64,000 nt of DNA from Gyromitra esculenta (lineage: Eukaryota; Ascomycota; Pezizomycetes; Pezizales; Discinaceae), in NCBI GenBank assembly GCA_038503075.1, contig JBCAML010000017.1, positions 1,488,001-1,552,000 of the forward strand, in the 5' to 3' direction. Shown here piece by piece: positions 51,176-63,114 of the stretch. The translations under genes and the position numbers were made by a program. Within the stretch, counting starts at the first letter, position 1; each line of letters begins with the position of its first letter. The notes beneath the pieces are model-generated. The model saw only the letters and a list, made by a program, of their open reading frames with translations, was not told the origin of the DNA and did not search any database.

Positions 51176-51598
51176 TCTCAAGGAGCGAGATCTCGTCTAT
51201 CCTCAAAGGTGAGCAGTCTACTTGAACTAGCGACAGGAGTTTAAGCGATGATTCCATTACAATCGAAGGGAGTTCGGATGACTCCGACAAATAAACTACG
51301 TTTGAAGTAGTGGCGTGATAGAAAGAGAGGTATCACGGAAACGACGAAGGATTATGTGGGAATCCCGACTTGTTTTGTAGGATACAAGTAGAGTGACAAT
51401 AGAAGACATTACTTAAGCAGAAGAAGAAAAGTACAACAAGAGGGAAAGCCCTTCGCGTATATACTAAAATTCCAGTTCTTACGATGACAAAGACATGACT
51501 CATTGTAACGAAAACCCAAGAAAACAGAAAGAAAGATAACGAAACGCGACAACCACGTACTACGTACCTGTCCGACCAACTAACAACCATCTACGAAA
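51176..51598 (-). mobile_element. Solo LTR in the LINE 3' part
   Basis: 423-bp LTR, starting on the plus strand TCTCAAGGAGCGAGATC and ending CTACGAAA. Flanks CAATG (51171-51175) and CAACG (51599-51603) are a 5-bp duplication with one transition. It carries the shared TCTTCTATTGTCAC block on the minus strand. Confidence 0.78.
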
Positions 51599-51602
51599 CA
51601 AC

Positions 51603-52040
51603 GTGCTAGCTCATCCATTCATGAAATTTTTGAAATTCATGGCTGGACGCATACACCAAATGAGAGCTCATAAAAGCTACCTCAAGGCCCATACCTCTTG
51701 GTCTCATAACGGCCCTACAACCTGTCCCCTCTGTGGCGACACCTCTCAAAACTTTTTTCACGCTATTCTATATTGCTTTGCGCTGTCATCCGAACGAAAT
51801 TTATTTATTCCCTTTATAAATTCCCTAGATGCAGACTCTCCAATTTGGAACGACATTTCTTCTCTAATTGCTCTTTCTGAATTTATTTCTAAAACAAGAA
51901 CAAATTTTCCTCCAATCAAAGAAATTGTTTTATCAGATCTTTCTTCATCCGGCTCTTCAGATATTTTATCATCTGTTTCTTTACATTCTATATCATCTCT
52001 TTCATCTCTTTTAAATTTTTTCGAATTAATGGAGGATTAA
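51603..52040 (+). pseudogene. LINE C-terminal fragment with CCHC motif
   Basis: A 145-codon frame containing HTSWSHNGPTTCPLCGDT then FHAILYC, the cysteine-histidine motif found after the RT in Tad1-type elements. It is followed by a low-complexity serine-rich tail and an AT-rich 3' region. Confidence 0.75.
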
Positions 52041-52247
52041 TCTTTTCACGCTGGTTTTATTTTTCAAGGCACATGTTTGCCAAATAGGGAATTTTTGATA
52101 TAAAAGTTTTGTTTTTTTTGGAGGGTTGAGGGGGTTTTTGGGTTTTGTTCACACTATAACTTCGGTTGCATGTGACATTCTTGTACCAGATTTAAACAAT
52201 GAAACAATGGTTTAACAAAAAAAAAAAACTAGATTCAGATGAAGCTC

Positions 52248-52717
52248 CACCATGATCACCGTAATTACGCGAGCGATGCTGGGGCCTGGAAACCATTACC
52301 CCACAATATTGATAGAGGCTAAATGGAGATCGTTTTAGCCCTAACCCTTGTTCAATATCAAGAAGTACGTATCGATGGAGCACTAAACAGGCAATGCCCG
52401 ACGCAACAATCTCGAAACCCTTACAAAGTCCGCTGGAAAGAGAATATCTTGCTGTACAGCCTAAAATATTCGAACTAGAAATGCGGGGAATAAACTCGGC
52501 GGTCGGGGGAATTGCAAAGAAACTATTGTGATTCTCGGCTCAGTAGTGTATGATGTGCCGAAATTGAACTAGTGAGAAGCGCAGCATATGAAATCATCCC
52601 ATAAGATAAAATCTCACCCTAGGGTTTATAAGACGGACGAATGGCGATCCTGCTTTATAGATGAGCAGGGAATTGTATAAAGGGAGCCGTGGAACCGGAG
52701 TTGATTGTGGTAATAAT
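52248..52717. promoter_or_regulatory. Upstream region of the alpha-galactosidase gene
   Basis: About 470 bp between the right LINE duplication and the GH27 start. TATA-like TTTATAAG (52625) and TTTATAGA (52654) lie 60-95 bp before the ATG. No gene is present. Confidence 0.4.
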
Positions 52718-55013
52718 ATGGCTTCCTTTCGAAGAATTGGCTTGACGGGTGCCCTGTTGATCGCAGTGGCGTCTGCTGCGCAAGTGGATCGGACTCTTAC
52801 CCCTCCTATGGGATGGAATTCGTACAATCACTACTCTTGCTATGCAAATGAAGTCATCATCAAAGCGAATGCCAAGGCACTGGTCGACCTCGGTCTAGCA
52901 GCCGTTGGATACAATTATGTCGTTCCAGATTGTGGCTGGAGGTATGTCTAAGAGTTTTTGTTGGCTCTAAAATCTCATTCAACTCTCTCTGAACCTTGTG
53001 CCTGCTTTTAGTTCGAAAGTGCGAACAGCGGATGGACAGATCACTTGGAATACTACCTACTACCCGTCAGGGTATCCAGCATTGATAGACTATGTTCACG
53101 ACCTCGGATTGAAGTTCGGGATATATTCCGGCGCTGGTAAATTGGCCTACTAATTGGGATCCCATGGTAAGCTGCTGACTTGTGTGGTGATAAGGTACAT
53201 GGGAATGCCACCCAGAGGGTGCAAACTATCTTATTCAGGCGTCGCTCGGTACTTTCTACCCGTATTACCAAACTCCCACGAACCAACACTAATACGAATA
53301 GGCCATGAACAAAGCGATGCTGAGACATTTGCTTCATGGGGGGGTGATTATCTGAAATAGTAAGAAAACGCAGCTGCGCTGCAATTCACAGAAGTCCGAA
53401 GGCTAATACGTCGGTACAGTGATAATTGCTGGGCAGATGGCAAAAATAATGTTGTATATTTTCCCAACGAAGACCCATCGGTCCGTTTCAATGCCATGGC
53501 CACGGCGTTGGCATCCGTTGACCGCGATATCGTATATGCAATTTGTCAATGGGGAATTGGCGACGATCTACCGGAATGGGCGGGTAAAATTGGGAATTCT
53601 TGGAGAATGTCGAACGACATCATCAATAACTGGATCTCCATCTTCAGGATCACCAACCAAGTTGTGCCTCTCTCGAAGTACTCGAGCCCGGGACATTATA
53701 ACGATATGGATATGTTGATGGTGAGAGAATACAAAAAGTAAATTCGACATAAGAGATTTTGTAATACTAACATATGCAACTAGATTGGCAACGGGGTCCT
53801 CACATTTGAGGAAAGCAAAACTCACTTTACGTTGTGGTGCATTGAGAAATCACTCTTGATGATTGGATCTGGCCTCGAGGCGAATCTTCTTGATCCTGTT
53901 GCTCTCCAAATCTTGAGCAACAAGGAACTTATCGCCATCAATCAAGACCCTCTCGGGCAAGCAGCAAAACTGATGCGCCGATTCACTGAAGAACAATACG
54001 ACATTTGGGCTGGCAACCTTTCAGATTCCCGTACAGTGCTGACGATAGTCAACTGGTCGCCGGTTGCGAAAACGGTCACAGTGAACTTGGCCGATGCTGC
54101 GATTCAGAGCGCAGGGAAAGCTAGAGATGTCTGGGCAGCTACAGATCTCGGGGCATTAGATGGTACTTATACAGCTCAAGTTGCCGGACATGGTGTAAAA
54201 TTACTAGTCCTCGAGCAAACCACGCCGGCTGGCGTCTATATCAACCGAAAATACACCGCGGCTAAGTACGAGTCCCTATTCCAAGACAATGTCAGCGACG
54301 AGGGCTAACTTTCTCAAACCTGAAGCACTACAACCACATTCCAGAGCGTTTTTGGGATTACAAGCAGCGTATACAATTTTGCGGTAGTGTCTTCCTCACA
54401 GCAAACCAGCTCCAGACAGGTTACTGTTAAGATTGGAGCCACGACAAAGCAGGTCACAGTAACAGGGTCTAACTATACCATCACATCTGTAGTCCTTGCT
54501 GCAGGTCAGAATTTCGTTCAAATTCAAGACCCTGCTGGTGCCATCACGTCCATCAAAGTGACCCTGGCTGGAACATCAAATTTCTATTCCGCACAGACCG
54601 CTAAACTTGGAGGAGCCACATCACTTATAAAATGTGCGGACGCGGATGGATGCTTGCCAACAAATTACAAGGTCATCAACCTCGACGTATCTTCAAACCT
54701 GACATTCTCAGGAATATCAGGCGGGACCGTTGCTGGGTCGAAATTCGTCTACTTTGATTACATCAACTATGACCTTGCATACGACTCTGCGTGGAGTGGC
54801 TTGGGCACGAATATCAGAAATGCTTCGTTTTCGGTGAATGGAGGTAAGGCAAAGATGTGGTCTTTCCCGATATCGGGTGGTGACTGGCAAGATACGGGAC
54901 GTATGGGTATTTTGTTGGATGGTTTCAAGGCTGGAACCAGCAATTCGATTGTAGTGACCGCACCTGGCTGGAACTATGGGCCGGACGTCGTGGGCCTAGA
55001 TGTTCTATCATAA
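52718..55013 (+). CDS. Secreted alpha-galactosidase, GH27 (about 645 aa)
   Basis: Seven exons are predicted: 52718-52941, 53012-53136, 53195-53248, 53302-53359, 53420-53720, 53784-54290 and 54345-55013. The signal peptide covers MASFRRIGLTGALLIAVASA. Family motifs are TPPMGWNSYNHYSC, DAETFASWGGDYLKYDNC (nucleophile Asp155) and WRMSNDI (acid/base Asp220), followed by SPGHYNDMDML. A C-terminal beta-rich extension of about 220 residues, resembling a carbohydrate-binding-like module, is in the same frame but separated by TAA and TGA. The last intron (54291-54344, branch GGCTAAC, CCAG acceptor, non-standard GTCAGC donor) would remove both stops. If it is not spliced, the enzyme ends at 54308 without the extension. 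It removes terminal alpha-1,6-galactose from melibiose, raffinose or galactomannan outside the cell. The ATG at 52718 was chosen because the signal peptide begins there. Confidence 0.88.
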
Positions 55014-56285
55014 TTAATGTTCATAGCCAATGATTTTGATCACCGTGCGTTATTTGTGCAAGATCAGCCGAGAGGAGATATTTCATGCGAGTTTCCCGAA
55101 TGAACTGAAGGGGGCACGTTGAAATAGTAAAAATTACGCTGTGGGTTTAGTGGCAGGTTTCCTCTGACTAAACTTACCTATTGTCACGTCCAATAGCATT
55201 GATATAACCACAATGGATACAGCCATAATCACCTTCTAGGTATTTCCCGTCGTATTGTTGCTTCGTGCTCTCTAAGAAATACCATTGAGTTTTGGGGTAG
55301 GAGTCAACTCGGGTGTCTTGCTAACCATGGAAATTCTATCAAATATATATCATGGAGATTCAATTTCTACATGTATCTAGAAGATTAAATGTAATTCTAA
55401 AGGGCACCTCTTTCATTCCCCGAGTGAAATGAAGGGGGCGTACGCTGGAATGGTAAAAATTAAACTGTTGGGCTTGATGCAAATTTCGTCAGACTCAAAT
55501 TGCCTATTAATGTCACGCGCACCGGATACTAACACAACTGCCATGAATACATCCAATCGCCTAAAGATATTCGCATTGTTATTGCTGCGCTACGCTTCCC
55601 AAGATATTTCATCAGCTAAGCTAATGTTCTGGAGCATGGGTCAGCTCAGTGGTCTTGTATGTTAACTACATGTAGGAAAACTCTATGAGACATCACGTGG
55701 ACTTGGTTTCTACATGCACACGTATCTGCGACATTATGTGTAATGCTAAGTATTAATAGGCACTCCTACAGTTTTTTATTGCCATACAGGGGCGTCGTCG
55801 ATGAAACCTACCGTTCTCGTTTTCCTTTGTCATTCGGGGGTGTTGTCGACAAAGTAGGCCTTTCCTGTATCATTGGTGTCGATTCATGACTGTATACGAA
55901 TGACAATCGGTGAAATTACCTTGCATCAGTCGACCAACTTGAAGAGAACATCATCCTTATGGATTCATGTCGCCTAAATGTTTCTAGCTATTTTTAATCT
56001 TTAATAGTGAGAATGAGAATTTGATTGATTGTAATAGATTTCAAGATGCATATGGCTTCTCTATTCCCGAGTTACCTCAGCAGTGTGATTACTAATGAGT
56101 TGAAATATCCCTTCAATTCAAGATGAAACCCAAGCCTAAGCCATTATATAGATAACGACAATAGCTGCCACACAACGTACTATACAGTATGCCACTCCCA
56201 TTCACACTAGACTGCTAAATCTGCATAAATTAATCTACAAAAGCCGAGCTCACCAGACAGCACCTACTTTTTTTTGTCCATCACG
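55014..56285. other. Intergenic with a degenerate tandem duplication
   Basis: Two diverged copies of a segment of about 330-350 bp lie at 55081-55410 and 55411-about 55768. Both start TTTCAT..., share TGAAGGGGGC and GTAAAAATTA, and align through TTTCTACATG to their ends. No coding function is seen. Confidence 0.6.
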
Positions 56286-56600
56286 ATGGAAAGATCACTG
56301 GAGATCAAATACGTTCACAGTAAAATCCAAGAGTATACCGCAGACTGGGATTTCGCATGCGAAAAACATTTTGCACATATAAATGCCCTTTGGGATAGTA
56401 TTGCGCGCGATAAAGCTGGCGCCGGAGAATCGAGAGGGTCGCTGGGGAAAACAGTGATCCAGAATCGCGATGAAGAGTTTTCTGTTGTAACTGAAAGACT
56501 TCAGCGTAAGGGATTCAAGTACCTGGCTAAAATAGAAGGTTGCGAGATAAGACTGGCGGCCCTTGAAGGGAGAACTTTGTTTGTTCCAGAATTTCAATAG
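56286..56600 (+). CDS. Small hypothetical protein (104 aa), doubtful
   Basis: One exon from ATG 56286. The sequence is hydrophilic and probably helical (MERSLEIKYVHSKIQEY..., ending FVPEFQ) with no signal peptide or known motif. Codon use looks more gene-like than the AT-rich surroundings, which is the only support. It may be a chance ORF or a relic exon. Confidence 0.3.
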   Translation: MERSLEIKYVHSKIQEYTADWDFACEKHFAHINALWDSIARDKAGAGESRGSLGKTVIQNRDEEFSVVTERLQRKGFKYLAKIEGCEIRLAALEGRTLFVPEFQ

Positions 56601-57786
56601 ACTGTGATAATTAATTTCTTTCATAAGCTTAGTGAAAGCAATATAAAATTGTTTAATTCTAAATGTTATATTTTCTCTGAGTGTACGTGTCTGAGCACTG
56701 TCAGTACACGTAGTAGCCACGCTTTCGCGGGCCGATGCGCATATCGAGTGATCTACTGCCCAGTAGAACATCTATCGCGCAAAACAATGCGCCGTGCCAC
56801 AATGCGATCGATGGTTCCGGAACCTAATATCAACTTGATTTTAGCTTGAACCTATGGTAGGTATTACGTCTCATTCACGTCTCCCCTGTTATACAATATA
56901 GATACAATTGCACCATAGGGCTGGGACCAATCCCGGATTGAACGGAACCCGTCTCTACACGCGTACGGCGAATCAGGTCGGGGGGCTCAGCCAGGCGTGC
57001 ACGGGTTCCTGCTCGGAAAATCTAGCATCGGTGCGCCCGGAACCCGGAGTCGGCGTTGATTTAATGATTTCTGTGTAACAAATTACGTTTCGATAAGGCC
57101 TGGCTAGGTAGGGACCCGGAAGTCCGTATTCTGCCTGTAGAGTGTGATATTTTCGTTGTCTAATGTTCGACCCAGAATCCCTAGATTTGATAGGAATGAT
57201 TCCACTATTGCTTCTGCAGTTTGTAGTTGTTGGTGATCTCCCTAGTCATGGATAATCGGTTATCTCCGAAATCTCCGAATACTTCACAAGCCACAGTCAA
57301 ACAAGCTTTGTGGTTTGGTTACACCACAGCGTGTATCGAATCCTTCGTATCACAATGCTCGATACAAATCAAAAAACATTATCACCTTCTTATCCTACTT
57401 TCACCGCTAAAAACAGTCTTCAGAGATAGCAAGCTCTATAATATTTTATCTCATAGTACATAGCACAAACGGCCGTATCTATCAATGCTACCAAAAATAC
57501 AGTTTAAAAAACCGTTCAAACCAATTAAAAATGCCAAGATGATCACATTAAGAAAATAGGAAACCGCCTCTAGTGATATGACGGTTCATGCCTAACCAGT
57601 CTAGAAAAACGAGAGTAAGGAGGTGAATTTCGAGGAGTGATATCCAAGAATAAATGCGTAGTAAAAAAAGAAAAAAAGAAAACTCGAAGAAGAGGCAAGA
57701 ACCGTAAAAGCCTAAGAAATGAAAATTTAAGTAACCGGATGACATACATGAAACAAAATCAATTATAAAATAGCTCGAACAAGCCT
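56601..57786. other. Intergenic, no gene seen
   Basis: AT-rich with frequent stops on both strands. Includes the 3' flank of the MFS gene. Confidence 0.45.
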
Positions 57787-59671
57787 CTATCTCAAATTGA
57801 TCGGCCATTTCTTCCTAATAACTCCGCCGTACTTGTACACGAACGGAAGGAATGGTAGCAATAGGATCGCTAGAAAACCCAATAACGTATTCCCCCAACC
57901 CAACCCGAGAGTTTTGTACATGGTCGGCCCGGCCATGGGTAAAAACGCACCAAATAAACTTCTGCAAGCCGTTAAGCTCGCCATCACGCTCGCTGCATAC
58001 TCTGGGAAAGCATCGATCAGGTATGTCTGCACCGGGATAAAGATCCCCATCATTCCGAAACCGAACGGGATCATCCCGAGGATGGGGACGATCCAATGTG
58101 CGTGTTTATCTGCTGCCCACCCGTACCAGAATAGCGAGATGGGGAGGAAGATTCCGAAGAAGATGCAGGCGGGGAGACGCATTTCAGGTTCGGCCACACC
58201 ACCGTTACGTTTGGCGAGTCTGATGACCGTTGCATCCGAGAGTTTCGCGACTGCACCGACACCGAGGAATAGTCCTAATCCGATGCCGAGGAAGGCAAGA
58301 CCTGTCATGTCTGGTTCCCACCCATACTGGCCCTGGAAGACGGATGTGATGGTCGTGAAGAGCAAGTATAGCAGACCGTAGGTGATGGACATGTAGAGCG
58401 ACAACAGCGCCACGATGGGTGAGAATATGAGGAGCTTGAGAGGGCGGATGAGACTATGTAGAATAACCTGGCGTTTGGTTTGGGGCTCGGCGTCTTTATC
58501 GTACCAAGATATCAGGTCCTTGTTGCCCGTGAGCTCGCGTTGAATGACAACCTTGCGAGCTATGAGGACCCGCGGGTTGGATTCGCTGTTCAAGACCCAG
58601 ATGAGAGCCGTGGCGAGGCCGGAAGCGATGAGGAGAACCCAGAAGACCCATCTCCAGCCCGCACGCTGAGCCAAGAACCCACCTGCAATGGGACCAATGA
58701 CGGGACCGAAGAGCGGACCCATCGTGTATATAGCTGTCGCCGTGCCCCTTTGCTCCGTCGGAAAGAGATCGGAGATGACACCTCCACCGATCGTCAAGCA
58801 TCCAGAACCGCCGACGCCAGAGAGGAAACGGAAGATGATGAGGGATCCGAGATTGGGAGCGAGAGCACAGCCGATTTGCCAGACGACGAAGAAAGAATTG
58901 GAATAGTTGAGAATCACTGCACGGCCGTAAATTTCAGAGAGGGGAGACAGGACCAACGGGCCGACCTAGGAAATGTCAGCCAAGGTCGAGTGATAATCCG
59001 GTGAACCTGGTCAGTGATCGGTAATGGAAGGACTTACAGCGTAGCCGAGAACATACACGGAGACGACGAAGGCGGAGAGAATCGTGGATGAATTATCGAA
59101 GTCTTTATTCATAAAACCTACGCCAGGTGCGAACATGGAAGAGGCTAGGGGACTGCGTTCGACGCGTTAGATGATACCCTGCGATAGAAAAACAACTTGA
59201 CTGGACGAGGCCCAAAATCGACAAGAGCGTAATTACCTGATAAGCGTTATGCTGCTGACGAGAGCTAAAATTGTCCATTTCAATTTGGGTGTGAAGTTCC
59301 TAGGGCAAGGTTAGAGGAATATAGGTTTACCGCTTCAAAGCAAATGAAACTCACCTTGGATTCTGGGGATCATCTTGGCCATCCCAGCCAATGATATTAT
59401 TTTCGAGGTCGGTGACGGGATGGAGACTGTTGTCCTTGATTGCAGGTTCCTGTGAAGCTTCCTCTTTTTGTTCATGAACGGTCTCGGTCCGTATAGTAGT
59501 CTGTGAGATGTCAGTGTGTTATCGCGAGCGGATGGTTTCCAGACATACTAATTCATGTTCAGAATCATTTATCCGATCCGCCGTATCTGGTCTACTCCCG
59601 AAATCACTTCGGCGATCTTCGATGGACTCCTTTTCATCTGCCGTTGAGGGCGGGGGAGGGGCAAGGCTCAT
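57787..59671 (-). CDS. DHA1-type MFS multidrug/polyamine-type transporter (541 aa)
   Basis: Five minus-strand exons are predicted: 59671-59549, 59500-59355, 59299-59237, 59152-59038 and 58965-57787. Donors GTATGT, GTGAGT, GTAATT and GTAAGT all keep phase. The cytosolic N-terminus (about 110 residues, acidic, with WDGQDDPQNP) is typical of fungal DHA1 proteins. Twelve transmembrane helices follow, with motif A as GPLVLSPLSEIYGR after helix 2 and the motif C-like GPVIGPIAGGFLAQRAGWRWVFW in helix 5. RFLSGVGGSGCLTIGGG and SLTACRSLFGAFLPMAG support the drug:H+ antiporter-1 group that includes fluconazole and polyamine exporters. It is divergent from a Zn2Cys6 regulator 1 kb away, its probable regulator. 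The substrate cannot be read from sequence. An AT-rich TATA-like tract is near 59758-59780. Confidence 0.9.
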
Positions 59672-60689
59672 AACGGACTGATCGAGATAAAGGGCAAAAG
59701 AAAAAAGATAAATCGAACTGCGTCGAAGCAGCTTGGTGTAACTTAGGTTGGATACAGAAATATAAATTAATATACTGTACCAGGCACAGGTACGAAAGGA
59801 GAGTGAGAATGAGGAGCCAAAAACAGCTGCAGAATCGACAATGCGATGATGCGCAGAGTTGTATTGATATAGACACCTGAATAAATAGGGTTTTTTTTTA
59901 CAAGGAAATCCGGGAGGTTTTTGTCTGCTGCTCGGGATGGTCTTGGGTTCCGTGCGGGTTCCGCCCAAGGTTTCCTGCACGCAAAAACATGGCTGGGCAG
60001 GGGTATTGGGTTCGGGTATGGCGTCTTCGTTGGATTATGCGACATTCTAGGTACAAGCGTAGGGGGTGAGGTTGGAACGGCCAGGATATTCGGCCACAGC
60101 GATTAAGTTATGAAAAACTATTTTTCAGGGCCGTAGAAACTCAGAAAGCCACTATCTCCGAGCAAGGACATAATCCCGCCGTCCTAGCCTCGCATTCTTT
60201 GGGGCACAATCTAAGAGTTGGCACTTTGCGAATTTGAGTCAAGCTAACCTGGGAATTAATCAAGGACGTGTTTAAAGTCCCTAAGTCGACTCGGGTGGTT
60301 AATGCTGCACCAGAATGCTGAATGTTGGGATTCTCATCAATATCTATTCTGTGTGGTGTTTTGACTTGTGGCTGGGCGACAACGGAACCCAAGAACGGTT
60401 GCCCCAGCCACACCGCGGAGTTAGGGACATGTTATGTACCTCCCCACTCTGCCTGTGCATTCTGACGTATGGGATATGGTGAGAGTTATATCCTCTAATT
60501 ATCCACCACATCACTCCCCGCAATACTTCCATTCGGTATTGTCACTGTTATTGCTTACAGCCTTACCGTGCTCTGCTCCCCCCAGGCACCGGTACTCCGT
60601 AGCTACATACCTCTCATACCCTCTTCCACCATTATGTATCCTGCTTTCCTCCTCCCCGCCCCCGCCTGAACATCCCTTGGTTTGCTGCA
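59672..60689. promoter_or_regulatory. Divergent promoter region between transporter and regulator
   Basis: About 1 kb holds both promoters, with a CT-rich stretch before the regulator's start. No obvious CGG inverted or direct repeat of the usual Zn2Cys6 kind stood out by eye. Confidence 0.45.
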
Positions 60690-63114
60690 ATGGAATCTTT
60701 AGCTTCCCTCCCCATCTCGGCCACTCCTTCGGCATCCGCCCAGTCCGAGTACACCCGCTTCAGGGCCTGCGACGAGTGTCGTCGGCGAAAGGTGACTTCC
60801 CGAGTTCCGCTGGCAAAGAGGGAGAAAAAAAAAGACAGCCACTAGCACAAAAATACTTGCTAACTGGATTGAATCATCAGATAAAATGTGATGGGCGCGT
60901 ATCAGGCTGTCGACATTGTTTGAACTCCGCCACCCAATGCGTCTACAATAACACCACACGAAAGAGCCGGAAGAGAGCAACTTCCTCGCCAAAGGCTGCG
61001 TGAGTCACCCAGTCGCGGTTACATGTATGGAGAGGTTTGATATTAACGGAACCCGAACCCCGGAAGCGTAGATCGGATTCTGAGACCACCGTGAATCTTG
61101 AGGAACGACTCGAGCGGATCGAGCGCGCTGTAAGAGAACATCTAACAAAACGGCTGTCTGCTGTGACCCAAGATGCCAAGGATTCGGGCACTGACCTAAC
61201 CGATTCTACCCTGGACGATACCTCTGAGATCGATGAGGGAAGGTCGAGACCAGCCAACCCTAACCCTTTGAAGTCCAAACAGAGGGCACTGTACCTTTGG
61301 AGAGTTACGAATGAGGAATCGATCGGGGTGGATGGCGGGCTGATTTCAGATTTTCAGGGAAAACTCAAGTTCATAGGTCGGTGTTGTGGCTTCGGTTTCA
61401 CGAAAATGGCTTACCGTGCTTAGGTGAATCCTCCGTCTTTTCGGTATTCCTTCCCCGAGGGATGCAGTGGATTTGCGAAAAGATTGGAGAACCAAACTTT
61501 TGCGATCCCCTCAGCCCCACCGCGGTGATGGAATGGAATCAGATCCCGCTACAGGATTGCCGAATCGATGTCTCAGCTGATTACCACTCCTGCGGGAGCT
61601 TCTTCGAAGGCAGCGAGGCTCCCTTGCCCTCTCGCCATCTCATGCGGAAATATATAGATGGTGGGTGTGTCTACGGGATATCTGTCGAGAGGAGGATTTG
61701 AGACTTACACGCGATCAGACTATTTCGATAGAATCAATTATGCACTACCGATTTTCAATAGGGAGAGGTTCTATGCGGAACTTGGTATGTTTTATCAAAA
61801 CGGCTCACGAGCATCACCTGCCTGGCTATTGGCTTTCTATACGATAATGGCACTCGGGTGCACTAGTAACCCTCTCGAGGAACCCGCCGCAGTGCGGGCG
61901 GCGAACGAGACACAAGCGCTCGCATTCTTCAGGACTGGCTGTCGGAATATACCAACGGTGTTGTTCTGCAACAGAGATATTAGTGGGATTCAAGGGCTAC
62001 TTGTCACCGTAAGCTTGATGACCGATAGAAGTGGAATACCAACTCACGGATAATCTAGGTTCTCTACCTTTGGGAGACAAAATCAACAGAAGGCAGCTTC
62101 ACGCTTCTCGGTGTCGTCGCCTCTATCGGAAGCGAAATTGGCCTTCACCGTTCTGGTGCTCATCTCGGCCTTGGTCCACAAGAAATTGCACTCCGACAGA
62201 ACTTATTCTGGATCGCATACATCCTCGACAAAGATATGTCCCTCCGTATCGGGCGGCCCTCATCGATAGCGGACGACGATGTCACCGTACGGCTTCCGCT
62301 AGGGAATGTGGATAGTTCATGGGTTTTATACCAACGCGCCAGATTAGCAAAGGTTGTGTCCAAAGTAAGCAGCTTGCTATGTTCACAGGTCAGTACAACG
62401 TTGCCAGATGATGCATTATTGGGAACAATCAAGATGCTAGATGCGCAATTGGAGGAATGGAAGAATGGGTGCGAGATCATGCATAAAGACGAGAACACTC
62501 TTGGAGATGGCGATCCGATGATGGCGCTGTCTAGTATCCGGTTGAAGTTAGCGTATTTTACTTGTTTGGGTGCCATCAAACGGTATGTATCCGTTACCTT
62601 GCCCTCACATCAAGAGTAGCGACTAAGAGCCGATATAAAATTTGACAGACCTCTCAATCCCGCATTCGACATGCAGGACGAAGAAAACCCGGGTGGACTC
62701 TCGGAGGGGTTTGAGACTTGCTTGTACGCAGCTCGCGCCTCCATTGATCTTATTGATCATTTTGAACAGCATAACCTCAAAATGCTAAGATCAACCGCGA
62801 TCTACCTTGTCGCTGCCACGGTAACCTTATTCACCAACATCATCAATTATCCGCTCTCTGAGGCTACCACCAAAGACCTGCATCATATGAAGCGAACATC
62901 AGAATATTTAAAGGCTGCCTTGCAAAAGGGCTGTCCAGGGATTAGTGAAATGTTCTTTTTGACATATACGCTGTACAGCATGGCGTCGCAAACAGTTGCT
63001 AGATTCCAGATGGGCACGGGCAACACAGGGAATGGAGGGGATGAAGATAGTGCAAAGTCGAAAGATAAAGTGGTATATCGGATATATAGGAACTTCTGTC
63101 CGGGGGAGCAATGA
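60690..63114 (+). CDS. Zn2Cys6 fungal-specific transcription factor (680 aa)
   Basis: Seven exons are predicted: 60690-60791, 60881-60999, 61072-61376, 61424-61660, 61719-62008, 62059-62582 and 62649-63114. The DNA-binding cluster is split by the first intron: CDECRRRK then IKCDGRVSGCRHC...C (Cys27, 30, 37, 44, 47, 54). A leucine/arginine-rich segment at about 78-97 (LEERLERIERAVREHL) can serve as the dimerisation coil. The fungal_trans middle region includes YFDRINYALPIFNRERF, then GCTSNP, and LYLWETKSTEGSFTLLGVVASIGSEIGLHR with RQNLFWIAYILDKDMSLRIGRPS. The third intron has a weak donor (GTCGGT). Likely target: the divergent MFS gene next door. No gene symbol can be given. Confidence 0.9.

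Larger units (their letters stand above)
48754..52229 (+). mobile_element. 5'-truncated LINE (Tad1-like) with nested LTR insertions
   Basis: Bounded by an 18-bp target duplication TAGATTCAGATGAAGCTC (48736-48753 and 52230-52247), with an A-rich tail at about 52216-52228. Coding remnants run reverse transcriptase, then a linker, then a C-terminal cysteine motif. Two LTR insertions (49136-49947, 51176-51598) interrupt it, and without them about 2.2 kb of LINE remains. The N-terminal ORF1 and endonuclease are absent, as is common for truncated LINEs. Confidence 0.85.

Noticed and set aside
58480..59004. 174-codon acidic plus-strand ORF
   Set aside because: Antisense to the best conserved part of the MFS transporter; no independent support.
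60141..60532. Small minus-strand ORFs upstream of the transcription factor
   Set aside because: No homology signal, low-complexity composition, and position within the divergent promoter.
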